Shown: positions 1 through 8,160 of the stretch, piece by piece | How positions within the stretch are numbered: the stretch's first letter is position 1 | How the letters are laid out: every line of letters begins with the position of its first letter | Assembly (NCBI GenBank): GCA_037200385.1 | Contig: JBBCGL010000001.1 | Location: 2,170,001-2,234,000 of the forward strand | Direction: 5' to 3' | Length of the DNA stretch: 64,000 nucleotides | Origin: Rhizomicrobium sp. | GTDB taxonomy: Bacteria; Pseudomonadota; Alphaproteobacteria; Micropepsales; Micropepsaceae | Program-made: the position numbers and the translations under genes | The notes under the pieces: model-generated | The model's database searches: none | What the model saw: the letters and a program-made list of their open reading frames with translations, nothing else | What the model was told of the DNA's origin: nothing

Positions 1-142
1 GCGGATTGTGGGCCGGGTCCGGCAGGCCGGATTTCGAGGCGACCGTGATCTCGCGCCCGAGCTTGGAGAAGAGCTTGGAGCGCTCCTTGTCCTGCTTGCC
101 CTTGCGAAACATGATGTTCTTGAACTGACTATGGCCGGCCAT
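1..142 (-). CDS. yebC: YebC/PmpR family regulator (3' part cut by window edge)
   Basis: The first 47 codons of a YebC/PmpR protein are visible; the rest lies beyond the left edge. The N-terminus [11 protein letters not shown] and the following [15 protein letters not shown] and GLPDP motifs are the highly conserved start of this family, which fixes the ATG at 142. Family members were described as DNA-binding regulators and more recently as factors that relieve ribosome stalling; which applies here cannot be told. It points leftwards, away from the YCII gene, so the roughly 158 bases between them should hold divergent promoters. Confidence 0.9.
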   Translation of the reverse strand, partial: MAGHSQFKNIMFRKGKQDKERSKLFSKLGREITVASKSGLPDPAHNP

Positions 143-300
143 GGGACATCCTTGGAAAGACTGCGCGGAGCGGCGTGAGATAGCCGGGCGGGCGCCGGGT
201 TTTCAAGTGTAGGTTTTTTTCCGGCAAAAATCGCTTTATCGCGTTGTCGGGTCCGCACGGCACCACGCGTCCTTGGACCGGGTGCGACCAGGAGGGAGCC

Positions 301-666
301 ATGCGCTTCATGATGCTGATGATTCCGGACGTCTATAAGCGGCCGGTGCCCGAAGATTTCGTGCCGCCAGCCGATGCGGTCGCGGAAATGGGCAAGTTCA
401 ACGCGGCGATGGAGCAGGCCGGCATCCTGCGGACGGCCGAAGGGCTGACTCCACCGATCTTCGCCACGCGCGTCTCGTTCCAGGGCGGCACGCCGCTGGT
501 GACCGACGGCCCGTTCGCCGAGACCAAGGAAGTGCTTGGAGGCTACTGGATCATCGAGGTCGAGAGCCAGGATGTGGCGGTACGCTGGGCGGTCCAATGC
601 CCGGCCGCGCAGGGTGATGTGATCGAGGTGCGTCGGATCTTCGGCCCGGAGGATTTTTCGTCGTAG
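301..666 (+). CDS. YCII-related (DGPF domain) protein
   Basis: A 121-residue cytosolic protein of the YCII/DGPF family. It opens with the typical MRFMMLMI strand and carries the TDGPFAETKE motif near residue 80 and the GGYWIIEV strand that follow in this family. YCII proteins are ferredoxin-like dimers; a few act as dehalogenase- or isomerase-like enzymes, but most, including this one, have no known substrate. The ATG at 301 is preceded by an AGGAGG-like ribosome site at about 291-297, so the longer reading frame from 244 is not used. It stands alone, upstream of the ahpC promoter region. Confidence 0.75.
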   Translation: MRFMMLMIPDVYKRPVPEDFVPPADAVAEMGKFNAAMEQAGILRTAEGLTPPIFATRVSFQGGTPLVTDGPFAETKEVLGGYWIIEVESQDVAVRWAVQCPAAQGDVIEVRRIFGPEDFSS

Positions 667-900
667 ATTTCGGCCGATGGAGAGTGTTGTTCGGGATACG
701 CAGCGCGATGGCGTTGATCCCGGGCTGGATCGGCTTGGCTGTGAACGTCGCGGGCCTGGTCGCAGGTGGCGCTTCGGGGATCCGATATCCAGCCCTGCTC
801 GCGGCCACCGCTTTTCGCCTGGATCGGCGGCCGGCAGCGATAGACACCGCATTGAGGTCCTGCGACGGGCTGTCGCCGGCCAAGCCACCGCACGCCGCTT
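667..900. other. Non-coding stretch before ahpC
   Basis: No gene could be supported here. Reading frames on both strands are short, lack ribosome sites and encode low-complexity Arg/Pro/Ala-rich peptides as expected of antisense or random GC-rich DNA. Base composition falls sharply after 900, where the ahpC promoter begins. Confidence 0.5.
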
Positions 901-926
901 GACTTAGTTTATAATAGTTCTAAGTA
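899..926 (+). promoter_or_regulatory. ahpC promoter with Fur-family-like operator
   Basis: An AT-rich island in GC-rich DNA. TTGACT (899-904) and TAAGTA (921-926) form a -35/-10 pair 16 bases apart. Between and over them lies TTATAATAGTTCTAA (909-923), which differs by two bases from the PerR 7-1-7 box and by one base from the alphaproteobacterial Irr-box core TTAGAA-N3-TTCTAA. A perfect 6-base inverted repeat ACTTAG (902-907) / CTAAGT (920-925) brackets it. The position, overlapping the promoter and about 40 bases before ahpC, suits a repressor of the Fur superfamily. OxyR control cannot be excluded. Confidence 0.5.
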
Positions 927-962
927 TCACTCGCATCAATTCCCCAACGCGAGGACCCCTTC

Positions 963-1502
963 ATGCTCCGTATCGGCGACAAATTCCCCGACTTCGCCCT
1001 CACCGGCGTCGTCTCCACCGACCCCAAGACGGCCTTCCAGGACTTCACCCAGGCGAGCGACGCCGGCAAGTGGAAGATCGTGTTCTTCTGGCCCAAGGAC
1101 TTCACCTTCGTCTGCCCGACGGAGATCGCCGCCTTCGGCAAGCTCAACGGCGATTTCAACGATCGCGATGCCGTCGTCTATGGCATTTCCATCGACAGCG
1201 AATTCGTCCACCTGGCCTGGCGGCAGAACCATGCCGACCTCAAGACCCTGCCCTTCCCCATGCTGGCCGACATCAAGCGCGAGCTGACCGGCGCGCTCGG
1301 CATCATCGACCCCAAGGCGGGTGTGGCGCAGCGCGCGACTTACATCGTCGATCCCGAGGGCGTGATCCGCTTCGTCTACGTCACCGACCTCGATGTCGGG
1401 CGCAATCCGCAGGAAGTGCTGCGCGTGCTCGACGCGCTGCAGACCGACGAGCTCTGCCCCTGCAATTGGCAGAAGGGCGACGAGGTCCTCAAGGCGGCCT
1501 GA
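963..1502 (+). CDS. ahpC: Alkyl hydroperoxide reductase subunit C (peroxiredoxin)
   Basis: A 179-residue 2-Cys peroxiredoxin that reduces H2O2, organic peroxides and peroxynitrite in the cytosol. The peroxidatic cysteine is Cys51 in FTFVCPTEI. The C-terminus has two further cysteines, Cys165 and Cys167, in ELCPCNW. This three-cysteine layout matches the AhpC type that takes electrons from AhpD rather than from AhpF. The next gene is indeed ahpD, 142 bases downstream on the same strand, so the pair is functionally self-consistent. The likely control site is the Fur-family-like box at 909-923. Confidence 0.95.
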   Translation: MLRIGDKFPDFALTGVVSTDPKTAFQDFTQASDAGKWKIVFFWPKDFTFVCPTEIAAFGKLNGDFNDRDAVVYGISIDSEFVHLAWRQNHADLKTLPFPMLADIKRELTGALGIIDPKAGVAQRATYIVDPEGVIRFVYVTDLDVGRNPQEVLRVLDALQTDELCPCNWQKGDEVLKAA

Positions 1503-1513
1503 TTGAACCCGAT

Positions 1514-1618
1514 GTCATCCCGGACGGACGCGTCGCGTCCGATCCGGGACCCATCGCGACACTTGCTCCATGGGTCCCGGCTCGACGCGATGCTGACGCA
1601 TCGCTTGGCCGGGATGAC
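1514..1618. repeat. Palindromic intergenic repeat (GTCATCCCGG type), copy 1
   Basis: Nested inverted repeat between ahpC and ahpD. The outer arms are GTCATCCCGG (from 1514) and CCGGGATGAC (to 1618); an inner pair is GGGACCCAT / ATGGGTCCC. The same arms recur at 35613-35742 and in shortened form at 27359-27397, so this is a dispersed genomic element. As RNA it would fold into a long hairpin and could affect ahpC/ahpD transcript stability. Confidence 0.75.
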
Positions 1619-1644
1619 AAGCAGAGCAGAAGAAGGAAAAACCC

Positions 1645-2196
1645 ATGTCTCTCGAACATCTGAAATCGCGCCTTCCCGACTATGCGAAGGATTTGAAGCT
1701 CAACCTGTCGTCGCTGGCCGCCGAGCCGGTGCTCTCCGGGCAGCAGCGCGCCGGCACGTTCGTCGCGACCGCCCTGGCGTCGCGCAACGCGGAGGTCACG
1801 GGCGCGGTCCTCGCCGAGTTCGGGCCGCAGCTCACGCCCGAGGCGCTCGACGCGGCACGCGCCGCGGCGTCCATCATGGCGATGAACAACATCTATTACC
1901 GCTTCACGCATCTGGCATCCGCGCCCGACTACCGGACGCTGCCGGCCAAGCTGCGGATGAACGTCATCGGCAAGCCCGGCGTCGACAAGGCGGATTTCGA
2001 GCTGTGGTCGCTCGCGGTCTCGGCGATCAATGGCTGCGGCATGTGCATCGACAGCCATGAGAAGGTGCTGCGCGGCGCCGGCATCACGGTCGAGCAGATC
2101 CAGGCCGCGGTGCGCATCGCGAGCGTGGTGCACGCGGTCGCGGCGACGCTGGACGGCGTGGACGCAGAGGCCGCGGCACTCGCCACGGCGGCCTAA
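1645..2196 (+). CDS. ahpD: Alkylhydroperoxidase AhpD
   Basis: A 183-residue all-helical protein of the carboxymuconolactone decarboxylase/AhpD family. It carries the redox motif CGMCIDSH: Cys131 and Cys134 form the reactive disulfide pair and His138 belongs to the proton relay. In characterised systems AhpD has weak peroxidase activity of its own and passes electrons from a lipoylated carrier to AhpC. Length and motif agree with full-length AhpD. An AGAAGGAAAA ribosome site precedes the ATG. It follows ahpC with a palindromic repeat between them. Confidence 0.95.
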   Translation: MSLEHLKSRLPDYAKDLKLNLSSLAAEPVLSGQQRAGTFVATALASRNAEVTGAVLAEFGPQLTPEALDAARAAASIMAMNNIYYRFTHLASAPDYRTLPAKLRMNVIGKPGVDKADFELWSLAVSAINGCGMCIDSHEKVLRGAGITVEQIQAAVRIASVVHAVAATLDGVDAEAAALATAA

Positions 2197-2224
2197 GGCT
2201 CAGGGTGAAGCACACCCGGCGCCG

Positions 2225-3253
2225 TCACACCCGCGTCGGGAACGGGTTGCGTTCCTTGAACTGCTTCTGGTGCCAATACGGATAAGGCGGCGTCACGGCG
2301 CTCGCCTTGTCCAACACCTTCACCTGCTCCGGCGTGAGATTCCAGCCGACCGCGCCGAGATTGTCGACGAGCTGTTTCTCGTCGCGCGCGCCGATCACCA
2401 CGGTGGCCACGGTCGGGCGCTGCAGCAGCCAGTTGAGCGCCACCTGCGGCACCGTCTTGTCCACTTCCTTCGCGACCTCGTCGAGTGCGTCGACCACGGT
2501 GTAGACGTGCTCGTCCGGAACCGGCGGACCGAAATCGGCGGTGGTGTGCAGGCGGCTGACCTCGGGCAGCGGCGCGCCGCGGCGGATCTTGCCGGTGAGA
2601 CGGCCCCAGCCGAGCGGCGACCACACCACCGCGCCGACGCCCTGGTCGAGGCCCAGCGGCATCAGCTCCCACTCATAGTCGCGGCCGATCAGCGAGTAAT
2701 AAGTCTGGTTGGCGACGAAGCGCGGCAGGCCGTAGCGGTCGGCCACCGCCAGCGCCTTCATCAGGTGCCAGCCGGAGAAATTGGAAACGCCGATATAGCC
2801 GATCTTGCCGGCGCGGATCAGCGTGTCGAGCGTCGACAGCACCTCTTCCGGCGGCGTCTTGGCATCGAAGCCGTGAAGCTGGAACAGATCGATGTGGTCG
2901 GTGCCGAGCCGCTTCAGCGCCGCCTCGACCGCGCGGGTCAGATGGAAGCGCGAACTGCCGACCTCGTTCGGGCCCTGGCCGGAGCGGAAGGTGGCCTTGG
3001 TCGAGATCAGCAGCTTGTCGCGGCGCCCCTTGATCGCGGCGCCCAGCACCTCCTCCGCAGCGCCGCCCGAATAGATATCGGCGCTGTCGAACAGGGTCAG
3101 GCCATGCTCAAGGCAGACATCGACCAGGCGCGTGGCCTCCGCCGCATCGGTGGCGCCCCAGCCGGCGAGGCCGCCCTTGCCGCCGAAGGTGCCGGTGCCG
3201 AAACTGAGGACGGGGACGTTGAAGCCCGAACGGCCGAGCTGGCGATATTCCAT
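2225..3253 (-). CDS. Aldo/keto reductase
   Basis: A 342-residue NADPH-dependent oxidoreductase with the TIM-barrel aldo/keto reductase fold. The catalytic tetrad is readable: Asp and Tyr in LFDSADIYSGG, Lys in ISTKATFR and His in FQLHGFD. The C-terminal VVIGARDEKQL is the usual cofactor-binding end. The start MEYRQLGRSG is typical of the family and has an AGGAG ribosome site eight bases upstream, so the longer open frame is not used. The substrate is unknown. It is convergent with ahpD, 28 bases between the stops, and does not look operonic with the next gene. Confidence 0.9.
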   Translation of the reverse strand: MEYRQLGRSGFNVPVLSFGTGTFGGKGGLAGWGATDAAEATRLVDVCLEHGLTLFDSADIYSGGAAEEVLGAAIKGRRDKLLISTKATFRSGQGPNEVGSSRFHLTRAVEAALKRLGTDHIDLFQLHGFDAKTPPEEVLSTLDTLIRAGKIGYIGVSNFSGWHLMKALAVADRYGLPRFVANQTYYSLIGRDYEWELMPLGLDQGVGAVVWSPLGWGRLTGKIRRGAPLPEVSRLHTTADFGPPVPDEHVYTVVDALDEVAKEVDKTVPQVALNWLLQRPTVATVVIGARDEKQLVDNLGAVGWNLTPEQVKVLDKASAVTPPYPYWHQKQFKERNPFPTRV

Positions 3254-3334
3254 GACGTGCTCCTGTGATGGCGGTGGCGCGAGCGTGCTGCGGAAGCGCC
3301 CGCCATTCAACCGCGACGGCGACGCGGATAATGC

Positions 3335-4147
3335 CTAAAGCGACGGCACGGCCTGCTTCAGCCGGCCGCCGACCCGGACCGGCTCGATCCGCGTCGCGAG
3401 GCCGCGCGCGCCGGTCTCCACGAACACGCCGCACAGCGTCGCCGGACCCGTCGCGGGCGTGAAGCGGCCGCTCGCCATCTTGGTCACGAAGCGCTGTACG
3501 GGCTGGAATTTCTCCATCCCGATCACGCTGTCGTAATCGGCGCAGGCGCCGGCGTCGGTCTGATAGGCCGTGCCGCCGGGAAAGATCTGCGCGTCGGCGC
3601 TCGGGATGTGCTGATGGGTGCCGACGACGAAGCTGGCGCGGCCGTCGCAGAAATGGCCCATCGCCATCTTCTCCGAGGTGGCTTCGGCGTGCATGTCGAC
3701 GACGATCGCATCGGCCGCCTCGCCCAGCGGGCAGGCATCGAGTTCGGCATTCACCGCCGCGAAGGGATCGTCGAGCGCGTCCATGAAGACCCGGCCCATC
3801 GCGTTGATCACCAGCACGCGTTCGCCCTTGCGCGTCTGGTAGAGATTGGCACCGCGGCCCGGCGTGCCCTTGGGGTAGTTCACCGGGCGCAGCACCCGGT
3901 CCTCGTCGCCGATGAAGCCGAGGATCTCCTTCTGGTCGGCCCAGTGGTTGCCGGTGGTGATCACATCGACGCCGATGGCGAAGAACTCGCGTGCAATGGC
4001 CTGGGTGAGACCGAAACCGCCGGCCGCGTTCTCGCCGTTGGCGATCACGAGATCGACCGCGAGCGAATCTTTGAGGCGCGGCAGTTCGGCGGCGACCACG
4101 TCGCGGCCCGGCTTGCCGATGATGTCGCCGAGGAAGAGAATGCGCAT
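3335..4147 (-). CDS. YmdB-like metallophosphoesterase (TIGR00282 family)
   Basis: A 270-residue binuclear metallophosphoesterase of the YmdB family, which hydrolyses 2',3'-cyclic nucleotides and in Bacillus affects biofilm formation and sporulation. Metal ligands known for the family are all visible: Asp8 (LGDIIGKPG), Glu39 and Asn40 (NGEN), Asn67 (GNH), His153 (DMHAEATSEK), His178 and His180 (GTHQH). It is full length. It is transcribed in the same direction as fau, which lies 65 bases upstream, so the two may share a transcript. Confidence 0.9.
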   Translation of the reverse strand: MRILFLGDIIGKPGRDVVAAELPRLKDSLAVDLVIANGENAAGGFGLTQAIAREFFAIGVDVITTGNHWADQKEILGFIGDEDRVLRPVNYPKGTPGRGANLYQTRKGERVLVINAMGRVFMDALDDPFAAVNAELDACPLGEAADAIVVDMHAEATSEKMAMGHFCDGRASFVVGTHQHIPSADAQIFPGGTAYQTDAGACADYDSVIGMEKFQPVQRFVTKMASGRFTPATGPATLCGVFVETGARGLATRIEPVRVGGRLKQAVPSL

Positions 4148-4212
4148 GGCCCGTCATAGCACAGAACGATAAGGCATCATCGCCGTTTGAGACGGCGGAA
4201 CCCAAGGTATTT

Positions 4213-4767
4213 CTACCCGTGCGCGAAGACCCGCACGCCCGTCTCGGTGATCACCGCATCGAGCGGGTGATCGTGCGCCTCGCGCGGCAGGGCCGGCACT
4301 TCCTGGCCGGCATAGGCGACGCCAATGGCGCGGACGTCCTTCAGCACCGCAAAGGTACGGTCGTAATAGCCGCCGCCATAGCCGAGGCGATGACCGGTCG
4401 CGTCGAAGGCGAGCAGCGGCACCAGCACGACAGCAGGCGTGACGGCCGGCGCCGCGGCAGCCGGCTCGGGAATGCCGTAGGCGTTCGCATTGGCGTGCAT
4501 CGCATCGCCCATCTTCCAGGCGCGGAAGCTCAGCGGCCGTCCGGGCTCGACCGACGGGAGCGCCAAGGCGTGGCCCCGGGCCGAGAGCGCCGCCATCAAG
4601 CCCCGCGGATCGGCCTCGTCCCGGAACGGGAAATAGCCGGCGACGATCGCACCGGGCGCCAGCGCCAGATCGCCGGCATAGCGCGCGACGGCGTCGGCAT
4701 AGCCGGCGCGAGTAAGCGTGGCGCGATGCGCCCGGGCCCGGGCGCGGAGATCGGCCTTGTTCGACAT
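4213..4767 (-). CDS. fau: 5-formyltetrahydrofolate cyclo-ligase
   Basis: A 184-residue cytosolic enzyme that converts 5-formyl-THF to 5,10-methenyl-THF with ATP. Visible motifs are GYFPFRDEADP for substrate and nucleotide binding, LVPLLAFD, and GYGGGYYDR, the signature loop. The start MSNKADLRARARAHR resembles other family N-termini; the open frame continues upstream but only into the palindromic repeat. It is the downstream neighbour of 6S RNA and zapA, the standard arrangement in proteobacteria, where ssrS and fau (ygfA) are often co-transcribed. Confidence 0.92.
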   Translation of the reverse strand: MSNKADLRARARAHRATLTRAGYADAVARYAGDLALAPGAIVAGYFPFRDEADPRGLMAALSARGHALALPSVEPGRPLSFRAWKMGDAMHANANAYGIPEPAAAAPAVTPAVVLVPLLAFDATGHRLGYGGGYYDRTFAVLKDVRAIGVAYAGQEVPALPREAHDHPLDAVITETGVRVFAHG

Positions 4768-4783
4768 CGACTGCCCGCTCAAA

Positions 4784-4914
4784 GGGTCATGGCCCGCGAA
4801 TGCGGCCACCCAGGTGATCGCAGGGCGCCGGCATCTCCAAGGCGCGATACGATCTCGCGAACCTTTATTCTCAGTGCAGATCCAACTGGGTGGCCCGCAT
4901 TCGCGGGCCATGAC
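4784..4914. repeat. Large inverted repeat between 6S RNA and fau
   Basis: Two arms of about 27 bases, TCATGGCCCGCGAATGCGG (from about 4787) and CCGCATTCGCGGGCCATGA (to 4913), are almost perfect reverse complements and continue into CCACCCA / TGGGTGG. They are separated by about 74 bases. The motif differs from the GTCATCCCGG family at 1514 and 35613. It lies just 3' of the 6S RNA on the transcribed strand and may act as terminator, processing site or mobile palindromic element. Confidence 0.7.
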
Positions 4915-4942
4915 ATCGTTATCGTTTCATGCACCACGCAAA

Positions 4943-5112
4943 CAAGCGGACGGAACCGCCATCGCCGTTGGTGTTTGGATCCTCACGGGCCTGCATGTGC
5001 AGGTGGGCGCCATATGATCAGGACCACGATCCTGGCCAGGGACAGCTCCCGGTGAGTACCATTAAGGCCCCTGGGCATCGCTAACCTGACGCGCGGGGCA
5101 GTATCCGTCCGC
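4943..5112 (-). ncRNA. ssrS: 6S RNA
   Basis: A non-coding gene between zapA and fau, the conserved location of 6S RNA, which binds the housekeeping RNA polymerase holoenzyme by imitating an open promoter. The terminal stem is perfect: GCGGACGGA at the 5' end (5112-5104) pairs with TCCGTCCGC (4954-4946). A TATATT -10 element (5122-5117) stands at the right distance for a start near 5111. Inside, the complementary arms of a long hairpin with a central unpaired region can be traced. About 167 nucleotides between the stem ends is normal for alphaproteobacterial 6S. The exact ends are inferred. Confidence 0.8.
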
Positions 5113-5158
5113 CCTTAATATAGGACGTGGGAGGGCCGATTGAAATGGCGGGAGCGGA

Positions 5159-5518
5159 TCAGGCGTGGCCGATCTGCGCCGAGAGCTCTTCCAGCCGTGC
5201 CGTCGCGGCCTCGAAGGCGTCGGCGGCGGCGCCTTCGGATTGCGCCAGCTTGCCGCTCACATCCTCATGCGTGCCGCTCAGCGCGCCGAGTTCCTTCTCG
5301 CGCAGGTGGAGTTGAGCCGCGACTTCATGATGCTCGTCGGCGATCAGAAGCGCCGCCATCAGCAGCAGGCGCTGGTCGCCGACCTGGCCGACCGAACCCA
5401 GCAGCTCCTTCACCTTGTGGTCGACATGCGCCGCGAGGTCGCGCAGATGCGCTTCCTCGCCATCGTCGCAGGCGATGGTGTAGGCACGGCTGTTGACCAT
5501 GACGTTGACGAGCGGCAT
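5159..5518 (-). CDS. zapA: Cell division protein ZapA
   Basis: A 119-residue cytosolic protein that cross-links FtsZ filaments at the division site. The N-terminal globular part has the family strand VNVMVNSRAYTIAC and the segment DLAAHVDHKVKELL; RLLLMAALLIADE follows, and the C-terminal third is an Ala/Glu-rich coiled coil, as expected of the ZapA dimer. It follows a DUF4164 gene by nine bases, so the two are probably one operon leading into the 6S RNA region. Confidence 0.9.
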   Translation of the reverse strand: MPLVNVMVNSRAYTIACDDGEEAHLRDLAAHVDHKVKELLGSVGQVGDQRLLLMAALLIADEHHEVAAQLHLREKELGALSGTHEDVSGKLAQSEGAAADAFEAATARLEELSAQIGHA

Positions 5519-5527
5519 GCGTGCCTC

Positions 5528-5791
5528 CTAGCGGCCGAGGGCGGAGCGGATCTCGGAGATCGCGCCGTCGAGACGGCCTTCGACTTCCTCTGTCGCGCCG
5601 GCCAGGGCGCGGTTCTCTTCCTCCAGCTCGGCGATGCGCGCCAGCAGGCGCTCGCGCTCCTCCGTCAGCTCGGCGACCTTGGCACGGGCATCGGCGGCGG
5701 CGGCCCGCAGGCCGGGAAGCGCGGCCGCCTGGGTTTCGAGCGCCGTGAGCACGGCATCGAAGCGCTGTACGGCGATATCCAGCCTGCTCAT
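5528..5791 (-). CDS. DUF4164 small coiled-coil protein
   Basis: An 87-residue protein that is almost entirely a heptad-rich helix (for example ELTEERERLLARIAELEEEN). This is the profile of DUF4164, a family found next to zapA in alphaproteobacteria. No enzymatic motif or membrane segment is present. Its position directly before zapA suggests a role as a partner in Z-ring assembly, but that is inference from gene order only. Confidence 0.75.
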   Translation of the reverse strand: MSRLDIAVQRFDAVLTALETQAAALPGLRAAAADARAKVAELTEERERLLARIAELEEENRALAGATEEVEGRLDGAISEIRSALGR

Positions 5792-5993
5792 GCGCGCCTC
5801 ATTTCTCGCGATTCCGTCGGACCCTAGGCCCCTTAGCTGGTGCGGGCAACGCGGAAAAGACGGAAGTTCCGCGGGAGCTGTTTGGACCGTGGAAAATTAT
5901 CCCCTCGGATGCGGCCGGACGGCGTCATCGCGCGCCCTTGACGGGGTGCGCGCCCGGTCGCTAAGGGCAGTTCCCCGCGCGGAGATAACATCG

Positions 5994-7997
5994 ATGGATT
6001 CCAAGATCGCTCCGCCGGAGCAAGCCGAGATCCGCCGCCTCGCCAACGCGATCCGCGGACTTGCGATGGACGCGGTCGAGCAGGCGAAGTCGGGCCATCC
6101 CGGCCTGCCGATGGGCATGGCCGACGTGGCCACCGTTCTCTTCGGGCATTTCCTCAAATTCGATCCGGCCGATCCGCACTGGCCGGATCGCGACCGCTTC
6201 GTGCTGTCGGCCGGACACGGCTCGATGCTGCTCTACTCGCTGCTCTGGCTGACGGGCTATCCGGGGATCACGCTCGACAACATCAAGCGCTTCCGCCAGA
6301 TCGACAGTCCCTGCGCCGGACATCCGGAATACGGCCACATCCCCGGCATCGAGACGACCACGGGCCCGCTCGGCCAGGGCATCGCGAATTCGGTGGGCAT
6401 GGCGCTGGCGGAGCGCATCCTGAACGCGCGGTTCGGCGACGACATGGTCAACCACAAGACCTATGTCATCGCCTCGGACGGCGACCTGATGGAGGGCATC
6501 AGCCATGAGGCGATCCATCTTGCGGGGCATCTGAAGCTCAAGAACCTCGTCGTGCTGTGGGACAACAACAACATCACGATCGACGGCGCGCTGTCCCTGT
6601 CGGAGACGGGCAACATGATCGAGCGCTTCGAGGCCGCCGGCTGGCAGACCACGGTGTGCGACGGCCATTCCGCGCAGGAGGTCTACCGCGCGCTGCACGA
6701 CGCGCAGGAATCCGAGAAGCCGGTGCTGATCGCCTGCAAGACGGTCATCGGCTTCGGCTTCCCGACGCGCGCCGGCACCCAGAAGGCGCACAGCGACGCG
6801 CCGGGCGCCGAAGAGATCGCGGGCGCGAAGAAGGCGCTCGGCCTGCCGGGCGAAGCCTTCGCGCTGGAAGACGGCGTGCTCGACGACTGGCGCAAGCTTG
6901 GCGGCCAGGGCGCCGAAGCACGCGCGGCCTGGCTCAAGCGGGCCGAAGCGAATGCGAAGAAGGAAGATTTCCACGCCGCGATGTCCGGCGCGATCCCGGT
7001 GTCGCTGCCGGCGGCGCTGCAGCAACTGAAGCAGACGCTGTCGGAGGAAAAGCCGAACGCCGGCACGCGGCGCACCTCGGAGAAGGTGCTGGAAGTCGTC
7101 AACGGTATCCTGCCGACGACGGTCGGCGGCTCGGCGGATCTGACGCCGTCCAACAACACCAAGACCAAGAACATCACCGAGATCAAGCCGGATCATTTCG
7201 ACGGGCGCTATGTCCATTACGGCATCCGCGAGCACGGCATGGCGGCGGCGATGAACGGCATGGCGCTGCATGGCGGGATCATCCCCTATGGCGGAACGTT
7301 CCTTGTGTTCTCCGATTACTGCCGTCCGTCGATCCGACTGGCGTCGCTGATGGGCATCCGTGTGGTGTTCGTGATGACCCACGATTCCATCGGCGTCGGC
7401 GAAGACGGCCCGACGCACCAGCCGGTCGAGCACCTGGCGGCGTTGCGCGCCATCCCGCATCTCAACGTCATCCGCCCCGCCGACGCGGTCGAGACGGTGG
7501 AGGCCTGGGAGCTGGCGCTGGCGCGGCCGAACGGACCGACCCTGCTCGCCTTCTCGCGCCAGGACGTGCCGACGCTGCGCACCGAACACATCGAGACCAA
7601 CATGACCGCCAAGGGCGCGTATGAGATCGCCGGTGCGGCCGACGCGAAGGTGACCTTCATCGCGACGGGCTCGGAGGTGAGCCTCGCCATGCAGGCGCGC
7701 GAATTGCTGAAGGCGGAGGGCATCGCGGCACGCGTCGTCTCGATGCCGTGCTGGAGCCTGTTCGACGAACAGCCTGCGGCGTACCGTACGCAGGTGCTGG
7801 GGCCGGGCACGGTGCAGGTCGCGATCGAGGCCGGCGTCCGCCAGGGCTGGGGCCGCTTTACCGGGGTGCATGGCCGTTTTGTCGGAATGCATGGCTTCGG
7901 CGCCAGCGGACCCTATAAAGATGTGTACAAGCATTTCGGCATCACGCCCGAGGCCGCCGCGGATGCGGCCAAAGAGGCGTTGAAGGCGAAGGGTTGA
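5994..7997 (+). CDS. tkt: Transketolase
   Basis: A 667-residue thiamine-diphosphate enzyme of the pentose phosphate and Calvin pathways that moves two-carbon units between sugar phosphates. Clear motifs are [12 protein letters not shown] near residue 33, the TPP-binding GDGDLMEG-type segment [14 protein letters not shown] with the NNITIDG tail, the central-domain [16 protein letters not shown], and [20 protein letters not shown]. Length is normal. The start [10 protein letters not shown] is chosen over a long upstream open frame without coding character. It heads the run tkt-gap-pgk-fba-thiE. Confidence 0.96.
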   Translation: MDSKIAPPEQAEIRRLANAIRGLAMDAVEQAKSGHPGLPMGMADVATVLFGHFLKFDPADPHWPDRDRFVLSAGHGSMLLYSLLWLTGYPGITLDNIKRFRQIDSPCAGHPEYGHIPGIETTTGPLGQGIANSVGMALAERILNARFGDDMVNHKTYVIASDGDLMEGISHEAIHLAGHLKLKNLVVLWDNNNITIDGALSLSETGNMIERFEAAGWQTTVCDGHSAQEVYRALHDAQESEKPVLIACKTVIGFGFPTRAGTQKAHSDAPGAEEIAGAKKALGLPGEAFALEDGVLDDWRKLGGQGAEARAAWLKRAEANAKKEDFHAAMSGAIPVSLPAALQQLKQTLSEEKPNAGTRRTSEKVLEVVNGILPTTVGGSADLTPSNNTKTKNITEIKPDHFDGRYVHYGIREHGMAAAMNGMALHGGIIPYGGTFLVFSDYCRPSIRLASLMGIRVVFVMTHDSIGVGEDGPTHQPVEHLAALRAIPHLNVIRPADAVETVEAWELALARPNGPTLLAFSRQDVPTLRTEHIETNMTAKGAYEIAGAADAKVTFIATGSEVSLAMQARELLKAEGIAARVVSMPCWSLFDEQPAAYRTQVLGPGTVQVAIEAGVRQGWGRFTGVHGRFVGMHGFGASGPYKDVYKHFGITPEAAADAAKEALKAKG

Positions 7998-8006
7998 TTT
8001 CAGGTT

Positions 8007-8142
8007 TCACCTCCCCGCCGCGCGGGGAGGTCGAAACGCCGAAGGCGTTTCGGGTGGGGCCGTCGCGCATGGCTGCCCCACCCGAAAAACCTTCGCGCTC
8101 GCGCGCGAAGCTTTTTCGACCTCCCCCGGTGGGGGAGGTGAA
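8007..8142. repeat. Palindromic element in the tkt-gap interval
   Basis: Outer arms TTCACCTCCCC (from 8007) and GGGGAGGTGAA (to 8142) enclose a second complementary pair, GGGTGGGGC / GCCCCACCC. The block fills almost all of the 163-base tkt-gap gap and could fold as a cruciform or mRNA hairpin. Its sequence is unrelated to the GTCATCCCGG repeats elsewhere in the window. It may set the relative level of tkt and the downstream glycolytic genes. Confidence 0.7.
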
Positions 8143-8160
8143 TTCTTGGAGGTAATGCAA

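Noticed and set aside
684-902. A 72-codon frame between the YCII gene and ahpC with a hydrophobic start
   Set aside because: No ribosome site and no similarity pattern; several overlapping frames of equal length exist there.
5961-7934. A 657-codon open frame on the - strand
   Set aside because: It lies entirely antisense to transketolase and has the Arg/His/Asp-rich composition typical of mirror frames in GC-rich genes; no domain was seen.
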